A stretch of DNA of 18,767 bases. Origin: an uncultured Collinsella sp. (GTDB lineage Bacteria; Actinomycetota; Coriobacteriia; Coriobacteriales; Coriobacteriaceae). Position 1 is the first letter of the stretch, and the number at the start of each line of letters is the position of its first letter. Positions 6,351-14,900 of the stretch are shown here, in pieces. The stretch lies in NCBI GenBank assembly GCA_902464965.1, contig CABQLI010000041.1, positions 1 through 18,767 on the forward strand, written 5' to 3'. Made by a program: the position numbers and the translations under genes. The notes under the pieces were generated by a model. It worked only from the letters and a program-made list of their open reading frames with translations. It was not told the DNA's origin and ran no database searches.

Positions 6351-6387
6351 TTGGTTTGTGGCTTGGACCAGTTCGACTGCCGTCGTC

Positions 6388-8628
6388 CTAGTCAAACAGA
6401 CTCGGCATGTCGTTTTCCTTCATGAGGGCACCGGCTGAGGGGAGGCTCTGCGCGGTGAACTTCTCGGCCGAGACGCCGGCGCCAAGGATTTCCTCGGTCG
6501 TGCCGACGGTGGTGACCGAGCGGCCCTTCTTGGCGGTAAAGGCCTGGACGCCCTGCGTGTTGGTGGTCGTCTTGGTCTTGAGCAGCGACGTGTTGAAGTT
6601 CATCAAACGATAGTCGCTCGAGACCAGCGCGATGTCGCGATCTTCCTTGAGTACCTGGGCATACAGCAGCTTGCTGCCACCGTAAATGGCGTTCTTGAGG
6701 CGCTTGCGGTTGGTCTTGGTGACGTATCCAGAAAGCGCGACGCGCACCACGCGGCCGTTCTCAAAGACAAACAGCACGTCGGCCTTGTAGTCCTCGGGGT
6801 CGATGACCCAGATGACGCTCTCGTCGGGTTCCATCTCGAGATCGGTCGGCAGGTACGAGCCCAGCTGTGCCGACTTGGTATCCTCAAACGCCGCGACTTT
6901 GCACTTATACACCTGGCTCTTGTTGGTAAACACGAGCAGTTCGTGCGTATTGGAGGACGGGAACTCGATAAAGGGTTTGTCGCCGTCCTTGTACTTGAGC
7001 GTGGTCGCCTTCTTGAGCACGCGGTCCGTCATCTTCTTAAGATAGCCATCGCGCGAGAGCATGATGGTAACCGGGTACTCCTCGACCTCGGGCTCCAAGC
7101 TTACCTCGATAACCTCGTGGGGCTCAATCCTGCCCGTGCGGCGCGGCATCACGTACTTCTTGTTGACCGCGGCCAGCTCGTCGCTGATGACCTTCTTGAT
7201 GTTCTCCTCGCTGGAAAGGATCTCCTCAAGCTCGGCAATCTCGCCCTCAAGCTTGGCAATGTCCTTGGTGCGGTTGAGGATGTACTCCTCGTTGATGTTG
7301 CGGAGCTTAAGCTCGGCAACAAACTCGGCCTGGGTCTCGTCGATGTCGAAACCCTTCATAAGGTTGGGCACGACCTCGGCTTCGAGCTTGGTGCCGCGGA
7401 TGATGGCGATGGCCTTGTCGATGTCGAGCAAGATCGCCTCGAGGCCGTGCAGCAGGTGCAGGCGCTCGGACTTTTTGCCCAGGTCAAAGTTAATGCGGCG
7501 ACGCGTGGACTCAATACGCCACTTGACCCACTCGTGCAGGATCTGGCGCACGCCCATAACGCGAGGGTAACCATCGACCAGCACGTTGAAGTTGCACGAG
7601 AACGAATCCTGCAGCGTGGTCGTGCGATAGAGCTTGGCCATGAGCTTGTCGGGGTCGACACCGCGCTTAAGGTCGATAGCGATGCGCAGGCCCGAGAGGT
7701 CGGTCTCGTCGCGGATGTCGGCGATCTCCTTGACCTTGCCCTCCTTGGAGAGCTTGACGATGCGCTCGATGATGACATCGGTCTTGGTGGTGTAGGGAAT
7801 CTCGTAGACCTCGATGATGCGCTCTTCGGGAATCCAGCGCCAGCGGGAGCGGATCTGGAAGCTGCCAAGGCCGGTCTCGACGATCTTCTCCATCTCCTCG
7901 CGGCGGTAGATAATCTCGCCGCCGGTCGAGAAGTCGGGCATGGGCATGTACTCGAGCAGGTCGCAGTCAGGGTCCTGCAGGTAGTGCATCGTGGCGGTGC
8001 AGACCTCGTTAAGGTTGAAACCGCAGATGTCGGACGCCATGGCGACGCCGATGCCCTTATTGGCCGAGACGAGGATGTTGGGGAACGTGGTGGGCAGCAG
8101 GCGCGGTTCCTTCATGGCGCCGTCGTAGCTGTCAACGAAGTCGACCGGGTCCTTGTCGATGTCCTTGAAGATCTCGGCACTGATGGGGGAGAGCTTGGCC
8201 TCGGTATAACGCGAGGCGGCGTAGCTCAGGTCGCCCGAATAATACTTGCCAAAGTTGCCCTTCGACTCAACGAACGGCGCGAGCAGCGCCTCGTTACCGG
8301 TGGCCAGGCGCACCATCGTCTCGTAGATCGCGGCGTCGCCGTGCGGGTTGAGCTTCATGGTCTGGCCCACGATGTTGGCGCTCTTCTGGCGCTCGCCCTT
8401 GAGCAGGCCCATCTTGTACATGGTGTAGAGCAGTTTGCGGTGCGAGGGCTTAAAGCCGTCAATCTCGGGGAACGCACGCGAGACGTTGACGCTCATGGCG
8501 TAGGGCATGTAGTTGACCTCGAGCGTCTGCGTGATCGGCTGGTCGGTGACCTCGGAGTGCAGGCCGATGACGTTCTCGGCGTTGACCTGCTTTTTCTTTG
8601 GCTGGTTCTTCGTCTTCTTCTTTGCCAC
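6388..8628 (-). CDS. Divergent type IIA topoisomerase subunit A (GyrA/ParC-like)
   Basis: This 746-residue protein cuts and rejoins DNA in an ATP-dependent type IIA topoisomerase. The winged-helix core has PSHRKLLYTMYKMGL and NPHGDAAIYETMVRLA, and the catalytic Tyr is Y141 in AASRYTEAKL, next to the usual Arg. A tower and coiled-coil region follows, with charged helices at about 445-490 (LEGEIAELEEILSSEENIKK). The C-terminal part from about 515 resembles beta-pinwheel blades (SRDGYLKKM, TNKSQVYKCKV, NTQGVQAF). A GyrA box (QRRGGKG) is absent where blade 1 should carry it (about 537-548), so DNA wrapping and negative supercoiling are not expected. The position equal to GyrA Ser83 is A99, and Asp87 is E103. 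The start is GTG at 8628 with AGAGGA upstream, 45 nt after the B subunit stop. It is probably a second enzyme beside housekeeping gyrase. Confidence 0.93.
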   Translation of the reverse strand: MAKKKTKNQPKKKQVNAENVIGLHSEVTDQPITQTLEVNYMPYAMSVNVSRAFPEIDGFKPSHRKLLYTMYKMGLLKGERQKSANIVGQTMKLNPHGDAAIYETMVRLATGNEALLAPFVESKGNFGKYYSGDLSYAASRYTEAKLSPISAEIFKDIDKDPVDFVDSYDGAMKEPRLLPTTFPNILVSANKGIGVAMASDICGFNLNEVCTATMHYLQDPDCDLLEYMPMPDFSTGGEIIYRREEMEKIVETGLGSFQIRSRWRWIPEERIIEVYEIPYTTKTDVIIERIVKLSKEGKVKEIADIRDETDLSGLRIAIDLKRGVDPDKLMAKLYRTTTLQDSFSCNFNVLVDGYPRVMGVRQILHEWVKWRIESTRRRINFDLGKKSERLHLLHGLEAILLDIDKAIAIIRGTKLEAEVVPNLMKGFDIDETQAEFVAELKLRNINEEYILNRTKDIAKLEGEIAELEEILSSEENIKKVISDELAAVNKKYVMPRRTGRIEPHEVIEVSLEPEVEEYPVTIMLSRDGYLKKMTDRVLKKATTLKYKDGDKPFIEFPSSNTHELLVFTNKSQVYKCKVAAFEDTKSAQLGSYLPTDLEMEPDESVIWVIDPEDYKADVLFVFENGRVVRVALSGYVTKTNRKRLKNAIYGGSKLLYAQVLKEDRDIALVSSDYRLMNFNTSLLKTKTTTNTQGVQAFTAKKGRSVTTVGTTEEILGAGVSAEKFTAQSLPSAGALMKENDMPSLFD

Positions 8629-8673
8629 GATTTCCTCTTGAACTTCTTATGGGCCGTCGTTATCGATTTGCTG

Positions 8674-10671
8674 CTATTGCAGGTCCAGCTGGTCCAGGTA
8701 TTCCTTGCCGTGCTCGGAGATATGGCGCTTGCGGCCTGCCTCGTCATTGCCCAGCAACAGGTTGAACATGGTCTCCATCTTGGTGACGTCCTCGGGTTCC
8801 ACCTTGATCAGGCGGCGCGTCTCGGGGTTCATGGTAGTGAGCCACATCATGTCCGGGTCGTTCTCACCAAGACCCTTAGAGCGGTTGATGGAACACTTCT
8901 GGTCGCCGATCTCCTTGAGGATGCCGTTCTTCTCGAGCTCGGTGTAGGCAAAGTAGGTCTTCTCTTTGCAGTTGATCTCGTAGAGCGGCGACTCGGCGAT
9001 ATAGACGTAGCCCTCGTCGATAAGCGTGGGCACCAGTCGATAGAGCATGGTGAGCACGAGCGTGCGGATGTGGTAACCGTCGACGTCGGCGTCCGTACAG
9101 ATGATGACCTTGTTCCAGTTGAGGTTGTCCAGGTCAAAGGCGCCGAGGTTCTTGATGCGCTTGTCCTTGATCTCCACGCCGCAGCCCAACACGCGCATGA
9201 GGTCCATGATGATGTCGGACTTAAAGATGCGCGGGTAGTCCTCCTTTAGGCAGTTGAGGATTTTGCCGCGGACGGGCATAACGCCCTGGAACTCGGCATC
9301 GCGCGAGGTGCGAATGGCGCCTGCTGCCGAGTCGCCCTCTACGATGTAGATCTCGCGGCGGCTCTTGTCCTTGGAGCGGCAGTCGATGAATTTCTGCACG
9401 CGGTTGGCCATGTCGGTCTTCTGCTGCAGGTTGGTCTTGATGCTCTGACGCGTCTTTTCGGCGTTCTCGCGCGAGCGCTTGTTGATGAGCACCTGCTCCA
9501 TGATCTTATTGGCGGCGTCCTTGTTCTCGATCAAGTAGGTCGAGAGGCGCTCCTTAAAGAAGGCCGTCATGGCCTGCTGGATAAAGCGGTTGTTGATGGC
9601 CTTCTTGGTCTGATTCTCGTAGGACGTCTGGGTGGAGAAGCAGTTGGTCACCAGTACCAGGCAGTCCTGGACGTCTTGCCATTTAATGCCGCTCTCGTTT
9701 TTGTTGTACTTGCCCTGTTGCTTAATGTAAGCATCGATGGCGCTGGTCAGAGCGCTACGGGCGGCCTTCTCGGGCGAACCGCCGTTCTCGAGCCACGATG
9801 AGTTGTGGTAGTACTCCTGCATCATGAAGGTGCGCGAGAAGCACATGCACGCGGTGATCTTTACGTTGTAGTCGGGCAGGTCCTCGCGATCGCGACCGCG
9901 ACGGTCAGCCTCGATAAAGAAGGGCTCGGTGAGATAGTCGGTACCGACCTTTTCGAGCACGTAGTCCTCGATGCCCTTGGGATAGCAGAAGTCCTCTTCG
10001 GAGAACTCGCCGTCGTCGCCCTCGATACGCAGGCGGAAGGTCACGTTGGCGTTGACCACGGCCTGGCGGCGCATGGTCTCGCGATACCACTCGTGGGGGA
10101 TGCTGATGGAGGTAAAGACCTCAAGATCGGGGCGCCACTTGATGGTGGTGCCGGTACGGTCCTCATTGCTGGGCTCAATCTCGAGTGCCTTCTTCTTGGC
10201 GCCGACAACCTTGCCCTTCTTAAAGTGCAGGGAGTATTTGTTGCCGTCGCGCCAAACCGTGACGTCCATGTACTCGGAGGCGTACTGAGTCGCACAGGAG
10301 CCCAGGCCGTTGGTGCCGAGCGAGAAATCGTAGTCGCCGCCCTGGTTGTTGTTATACTTGCCGCCGGCGTAGAGTTCGCAAAAGACGAGCTCCCAGTTAA
10401 AGCGCTTCTCGGAAGGGTTCCAGTCGAGCGGGCAGCCACGGCCATTGTCCTCTACCTGAATGGAGCCATCGCGAAAGGCGGTAAGGGTGATGAGCTTGCC
10501 GTAGCCCTGGCGCGCCTCGTCAACGGCGTTGGACAGGATCTCGAAGGCGGCATGTGCGCAGCCGTCGAGTCCGTCCGAGCCAAAGATGACGGCGGGGCGC
10601 AGGCGTACGCGCTCCTCGTCCTTGAGCTGGCGGATACTGTCGTTACCATAGTTTGCGGTGTTTTTTGCCAT
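8674..10671 (-). CDS. Divergent type IIA topoisomerase subunit B (GyrB/ParE-like)
   Basis: This 665-residue ATPase partner supplies energy for strand passage. The GHKL motifs are EILSNAVDEA (E44, N48, D51) and DNGRGCP (75-81). The ATP-lid motif reads GTNGLGSCATQ (119-129), not the GLHGVG of GyrB and ParE; an N-G-x-G lid is what eukaryotic topoisomerase II and T4 gp39 carry. The QTK loop is present (354-356). The Toprim domain has EGDSA (445-449) and TDADVDG (526-532), so metal binding is intact. SKGLGENDPDMMWLTTMNPETR is the usual GyrB/ParE tail. The ATG at 10671 is preceded by AAAGGAG at a long distance and by GAGAGAG closer. It is the first gene of the two-gene operon and lies downstream of a LexA-type box. 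Confidence 0.93.
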   Translation of the reverse strand: MAKNTANYGNDSIRQLKDEERVRLRPAVIFGSDGLDGCAHAAFEILSNAVDEARQGYGKLITLTAFRDGSIQVEDNGRGCPLDWNPSEKRFNWELVFCELYAGGKYNNNQGGDYDFSLGTNGLGSCATQYASEYMDVTVWRDGNKYSLHFKKGKVVGAKKKALEIEPSNEDRTGTTIKWRPDLEVFTSISIPHEWYRETMRRQAVVNANVTFRLRIEGDDGEFSEEDFCYPKGIEDYVLEKVGTDYLTEPFFIEADRRGRDREDLPDYNVKITACMCFSRTFMMQEYYHNSSWLENGGSPEKAARSALTSAIDAYIKQQGKYNKNESGIKWQDVQDCLVLVTNCFSTQTSYENQTKKAINNRFIQQAMTAFFKERLSTYLIENKDAANKIMEQVLINKRSRENAEKTRQSIKTNLQQKTDMANRVQKFIDCRSKDKSRREIYIVEGDSAAGAIRTSRDAEFQGVMPVRGKILNCLKEDYPRIFKSDIIMDLMRVLGCGVEIKDKRIKNLGAFDLDNLNWNKVIICTDADVDGYHIRTLVLTMLYRLVPTLIDEGYVYIAESPLYEINCKEKTYFAYTELEKNGILKEIGDQKCSINRSKGLGENDPDMMWLTTMNPETRRLIKVEPEDVTKMETMFNLLLGNDEAGRKRHISEHGKEYLDQLDLQ

Positions 10672-10725
10672 ACTCGCTCTCTCGGTGCTCCTTTGCTGCG
10701 TTTAAGTCATATAGATAGTCAAGGT

Positions 10726-10754
10726 AGCATAGCCCAGCCCACAGACGATTCCAA
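10726..10754 (-). promoter_or_regulatory. Candidate promoter of the topoisomerase operon
   Basis: On the minus strand TTGGAA (10754-10749) is followed after exactly 17 nt by TATGCT (10731-10726). Both hexamers match consensus at four of six positions. The predicted leader is about 50 nt. The LexA-type box lies 17 nt upstream of the -35. Confidence 0.5.
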
Positions 10755-10765
10755 CCAACACGAAA

Positions 10766-10796
10766 TCCATCGAACAATCGTTCGGAGTTCGATGGA
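10766..10796. promoter_or_regulatory. LexA (SOS) box within a larger dyad
   Basis: CGAAC-N4-GTTCG occurs exactly at 10771-10784 (spacer AATC). This is the established LexA-binding consensus of Gram-positive bacteria, including actinobacteria. A third half-site GTTCG at 10787-10791 creates a second dyad, TCCATCGAAC (10766-10775) with GTTCGATGGA (10787-10796). The site lies 100 bp upstream of the topoisomerase start and 195 bp upstream of the XRE gene. The topoisomerase operon is the closer target. A location upstream of the -35 is less usual for a LexA repressor site. Confidence 0.65.
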
Positions 10797-10803
10797 GATT
10801 CGT

Positions 10804-10840
10804 TTACTCGCGAAAAACCGAGTCGGTTCTGTCCGAGTAA
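10804..10840. repeat. Nested dyad upstream of the topoisomerase and XRE genes
   Basis: Outer arms TTACTCG (10804-10810) and CGAGTAA (10834-10840) enclose the 13-bp palindrome AACCGA-g-TCGGTT (10816-10828). Together they can form a long interrupted hairpin or two stacked operators. No T-run follows. It lies between the LexA box and the XRE promoter in a divergent regulatory region. Confidence 0.45.
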
Positions 10841-10900
10841 GTTTGAATAGCGAACCGAAGTTGTAATTTCCGCATGGCAATGACGAATATGGTTTCCATA

Positions 10901-10970
10901 ATGACAGATATAATTGACATTGTCTGATATATGCAATATATTTCTGTCATGTTGCAACGGATATCTGTCC
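10901..10970. promoter_or_regulatory. Three half-site operator around the XRE promoter
   Basis: ATGACAGA (10901-10908) and TCTGTCAT (10943-10950) are exact inverted copies lying on either side of the promoter, and the extended half-site TGACAGATAT recurs inverted as ATATCTGTCC at 10961-10970. The sites bracket the -35 and -10 and reach past the predicted transcription start, as expected for an autorepressed XRE regulator. Binding is inferred. Confidence 0.5.
10914..10942 (+). promoter_or_regulatory. Strong promoter of the XRE-membrane protein operon
   Basis: A perfect -35 TTGACA (10914-10919), a 17-nt spacer and TATATT (10937-10942) give a near-ideal sigma-70-type promoter. Transcription would start near 10949, leaving about 42 nt before the ATG at 10991. 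Inverted half-sites bracket it. Confidence 0.75.
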
Positions 10971-10990
10971 ATTACTACGAAAGGAACTCC

Positions 10991-11221
10991 ATGCCGGGCA
11001 AAAAGAACCTACGCATGAAGGCGGCGCGCGCGGCGGTTGGCCTTTCGCAAGCTGACTTGGCCCAGGCCGTGGGCGTTACGCGCCAGACCATTGGCCTGAT
11101 CGAGGCGGGCGGCTACAACCCCACGCTTAATTTGTGCGTGGCAATCTGTAAAGCGCTACGCGTTACGTTGAACGACTTGTTTTGGGAAGACGAAAACGAC
11201 GTCGACCCTGACGCTCTTTAG
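10991..11221 (+). CDS. Small XRE-family HTH regulator
   Basis: This 76-residue single-domain Cro/CI-type regulator has the complete five-helix fold: LRMKAARAAVGLSQADLAQAV, then GVTRQTIGLIEAGGYNPTLNL, then AICKALRVTLNDLFW. The acidic tail DENDVDPDAL is typical of short members found with small membrane proteins. The frame is open from 10931, but the ATG at 10991 is chosen because GAAAGGA precedes it by seven bases and the strong promoter ends at 10942. The next gene begins 9 nt after its stop, so the two are cotranscribed. It probably represses its own promoter through the half-sites at 10901-10970. Confidence 0.92.
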   Translation: MPGKKNLRMKAARAAVGLSQADLAQAVGVTRQTIGLIEAGGYNPTLNLCVAICKALRVTLNDLFWEDENDVDPDAL

Positions 11222-11230
11222 GAGTTCGCT

Positions 11231-11815
11231 ATGAAATTTGAAGATTTAAAACTCGTGCAAAAGTGGCGTGAATATGCCGGCCCAAAGGACGAGCGCCTGG
11301 AGGCTGAGAGCGCGAAGATCTACAAGATTGGTTTCGTGCTGCTTTCGTTTGGCATGTTGATGATCTTTTTCTACCAGTTTATAGCTCGACAGGTTGCGTG
11401 GGTTCACAGCGACGCCAGTGAAATGCCGCATGGCTTTGTAACGCCGTTCGAGGCAGCCATGTATTTGTGGCTTGTTCTCGTGATGTTGATTTGCGCAGGA
11501 CTGCAAACGCGGAAGGGCTATGTCGATACCAATCGTTTTGGGCAAACCGAGCATCTTCCTGTTGGATATTTCCTGCTTGTCAGCGGTCTTAGCGGCGCCG
11601 CGTTCGCGCTTGTTATTGCCGCAATGCGCTGTATCGCTGAGGCGCAGATCGTACCGCTCGAAAGCGTCTTTTGGTTGGCGAACCTGGCCACGGGCGTGTT
11701 CTGCGGTGCGACGATTTTCGCGGCCACGTTTGCTGCCCTGTGCGCAACGTTTTTCACGGCGAAAAGACGCCGTGCCAAGCTCGAGGCAGAACTCGACTCC
11801 TCTGATGACATCTAA
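11231..11815 (+). CDS. Four-helix integral membrane protein (resembles DUF6773)
   Basis: This 194-residue protein has a charged N-terminal segment (VQKWREYAGPKDERLEAES). Four hydrophobic spans follow, roughly at residues 31-52, 73-93, 108-130 and 144-172, and the C-terminus is basic then acidic (KRRRAKLEAELDSSDDI). No catalytic motif is visible. Small membrane proteins of this kind paired with a short XRE regulator are common in Firmicutes and Coriobacteriia, and the pattern IYKIGFVLLSFGM resembles the group I remember as DUF6773; this name should be treated as tentative. It is the second gene of the XRE operon and is followed directly by a terminator. Confidence 0.8.
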   Translation: MKFEDLKLVQKWREYAGPKDERLEAESAKIYKIGFVLLSFGMLMIFFYQFIARQVAWVHSDASEMPHGFVTPFEAAMYLWLVLVMLICAGLQTRKGYVDTNRFGQTEHLPVGYFLLVSGLSGAAFALVIAAMRCIAEAQIVPLESVFWLANLATGVFCGATIFAATFAALCATFFTAKRRRAKLEAELDSSDDI

Positions 11816-11823
11816 TGCGTAAT

Positions 11824-11858
11824 GGGCTGGCTCTGGGTTATCAGAGCCAGCCCCTTTT
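11824..11858 (+). terminator. Intrinsic terminator of the XRE operon
   Basis: GGGCTGGCTCTG (11824-11835) and CAGAGCCAGCCC (11842-11853) form a perfect 12-bp stem with a 6-nt loop, followed by C and TTTT (11855-11858). It lies 9 nt after the membrane protein stop. Confidence 0.88.
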
Positions 11859-11905
11859 GGTGTTCGATGAGCCGAGTCGGCGTCTCTCGCAAAAGTAACT
11901 AGGAG

Positions 11906-14900
11906 CTAGCGAGGCCTATCTGAATTGACCTCATTGGCGGTGTCGGTTTCGAGCACCGTACGGCGGGCGCCTGCCGCGGCGAGTGCTGCAGCGGCTGCCG
12001 TAAAGGGAGCGTTGACATCGCCCGTGCCCGCAAGCGCGCCCGCTTTTCCGGAGCGCTTGTTATTGCCGTGGTCCTTGCCACTGCCGGAGCCGCTTCCGCC
12101 GGAGCCGCCGCCCTCGTCAGTACCGCCGCCGCTCGAGCCGCCATCGCCGTCTGCTGTCATCGGGGCGTCGTGAAGTCCTGTCGTATCCGCGCTGCCGCAT
12201 ACGCCGACCTGAACTTCTGAGCGCTCGCATGCCGCGTCGGGCACATGAAGCTCGTGCAGTACGGCACCCAGCGCCGAGTTTGCGCCCGGTCGAATTTCCT
12301 CGAGCGTCACGGGATCGAGCGCCACCAGATCACGCGCCTTCGCATACAGCGTTACGCGTTTGCCCACTTCGTCGCTCCAACTCTCGGGGATGGCGAAGCT
12401 CATGCGGAACTGTGCCGTGCAGCCTGGTGCCAGCACGGCGTTACCATTGTCGGCTACCAGCGGGTGCGTCGCAAAACGTGCGCCCAGCGTCTCGAGCGCG
12501 TACTTCACGTGTGCCATGTCGTTGGCCGAAGCATCCTCGGCGAGCTCCGGATCGTAGATCGATGCCATTCGTGCATTCGCTCCGAACCCGATGGATGCAC
12601 TGGAGAACGGCTGGCTGGAGCCCTCTCGGTACAGATCGATCGTGCCGGCGGTCAGCAAGGTGTTGCCGTCGTTTCGCACCGTGACCATAAAGGATTCACC
12701 TGCTGCTCCGGGCACCACCGCGCCCGAGGTAGCGACCGCGCCCGTCGGAGTTGCGCACGCCACCAAGGGCACTTCGATGCCGTGCAGCTCTGCCTCGCTC
12801 TTCTCCGCGCTCACAATGTGTGTGGCGAGCGCGGAGAGCATGCCTCCCGACGTCAAAAATGTCGTTATCTGATCGACGGGATGGTCCAGCTCGCACATCA
12901 CGAACGGCTCCGTAAACAGATCGCCTGCCAAGGTGCTGGCGAAGATGCGGAAGTGCTTGCCCATCACTGCTACCGGGTTGCCTTCTTCGTCGTAGGTTTG
13001 TCCCACCTTGCCATCGGTGTTCTCTACATAGAGCACGCACCTGCCGTTGTTGCTTACGCTAAACGATGCCGGGCCACAGCCTGCGGCACCCACGGGCTGC
13101 GTTGCAAATGCCGATGCGCCTCGCGTCCAAGTAATATGCTGAAGTTGCTCGTTGACGGTTGCCAAAAAGCCCGAATGTTGTGGCCACGGCACCGTGTGGG
13201 GTACCGTGGCGTCTGGTGACATAACGCCCCAGCCCGCAATGGACTGGCCGATCACGGCGTACGATGTGCAGCCGCAACCGTCTGCGGTCTCGTACGCAAC
13301 GGGCACCACCATTTTGCCGTTGATATTCTCGGGCTCGCCCAGCTCGATACTCGACGGTGCCTGCGGAAAGCGGAGAACTTGGCGGAACGTCAGGCTGTCG
13401 CCCGAAACGTCCGACCACAGGGTGAAGCACTCCAGCGCAACCTCTGCCTCATTGCCCAGCGCCTTTTCTGCGGTGGTTCCGCGGCGGTGGAGGTAAGCGC
13501 CCGACAGGCGCCCGTCGACCAGCGTCTTGCCCACCGTGATGCGTGGACACTGCAGACAATGGTGGCCATCCTCCTGAAGGCGGCCGCGCGAGATGCTGCG
13601 CCACGACGTGTGCGACATCACGCGAACTCCGTCGTTGCTTATGCGCAGGCGCACAACGGACAGTATGCCGGCTGTGCTTGCCGTATCGAAAAGGGTGTTG
13701 TCGCCGTCGGGGCGCTCGCCCGAGACCAGCAGCACGTAAGCGTCCTGGTTTTCTCTTCCGTCCGTATATTCCACTACGTCGAAGTCGTAATCGAATATGC
13801 CGTCGCGCTCCACGTCGCCCTCGCCAAAGCCAAGGGGGAAGTCCACGGGCATGGGGGCAGACCACGTGCCGTTTGCCTTTGTGTGCACCACCAGGCGCGA
13901 GCGGCCATTGTCGCCGTAGCGCACCGAGGCGATACGGAACAGGCATTCTACGCCGGCGATCATTGCCAGCTTCATGTGAGCTTCGCTGAGCACGCCGGAA
14001 AACAGCACGTTGTCGCTCGAGGGTTTTATGCCGCCACGCTCGTCCTCCGATACACCAGCAGAATTGGCGTTGGGGTCCGCAACGGCGTTCGTTGCCTGAC
14101 CGATGTAGGTGTACTCATACATCGGCGCGGCGTTTTCGTCGTTCCCTATCAGTGCGTGGACGAAATGCTCGATCTGTCCCGTGTCGTCGCTTTCTGCATC
14201 CGCCTCGAGCTCAATGCACGTGACCGCTTGATCCCAATCGCGCACGACAGGCGCGACGTTTACGGCAGTGGCCTTAACCTCGGCGCGTGCGAGCAGCTCG
14301 GCGTTGGTGACGATGGTGGCCGATGCGATAAATTGCGGCACGCCGCCCGCCTCGATGTTGCCGGGCATGCCGAAGCGGGCATCCAGCGTGTAAGGCGTAT
14401 CTCCACCCAATGCGAGCTCAGAGCGCTGGAGCACATACTGGTTGCCATTGTTCACCGACATATTCCACGAATCGAGGAGTGTGGGCCACGACCCCGACCA
14501 AGCCTTGGTGGTCCACTTGAACATTACGAACTGGAGTATCACATCGACATCGACGTCTGCACCCACGCGCAGCCGCGGAAGCTGGTGCCCGTCCGCCTTC
14601 TCGTACCCAATGAACAGGGTGAGGGATGCGGCGCCACGCACGGCAGACGAAGCGACGCCTGCAACGCCGGCGCCAAAGGTGACGGCAAGCCCGATCTGGA
14701 TAGTGAATGAGCCCGACGTGTTGGAATAGTCGAGCGAAATGTTTTTAAAAAACGCCGCGCCGCTGCCGTGCGTGTGGGCACCCACGGCGAGCGCCAGCTT
14801 CGCCAGCACCCAGGGGTTGACGTTTAGGAAAAACGGCACCGGTCCCAAGGTGAACTGTTCGGTCCAGTTGAGGTCGGTTCTTACCTGGAAGAGGGCCTTA

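Noticed and set aside
6943..9249. 768-codon open frame on the plus strand opposite the topoisomerase genes
   Set aside because: It is antisense to two clearly recognised topoisomerase subunits, is rich in Val, Leu, Asp, Gly and His as expected of a complement frame, and has no motif or ribosome binding site.
6388..10671. Housekeeping gyrase (gyrA/gyrB)
   Set aside because: The gene order is B then A, but the GyrA box is missing and the B subunit lacks the GLHGVG loop; a divergent second enzyme fits better.
9805..10866. 353-codon plus-strand frame opposite topoisomerase B
   Set aside because: Shadow of the GHKL domain coding sequence; composition is that of a complement frame, and it runs through the regulatory region.
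13379..14710. 443-codon plus-strand frame opposite the giant surface protein
   Set aside because: No recognisable domain, low-complexity Arg/His/Val content, and it is contained in a gene with a signal peptide and sorting-like end.
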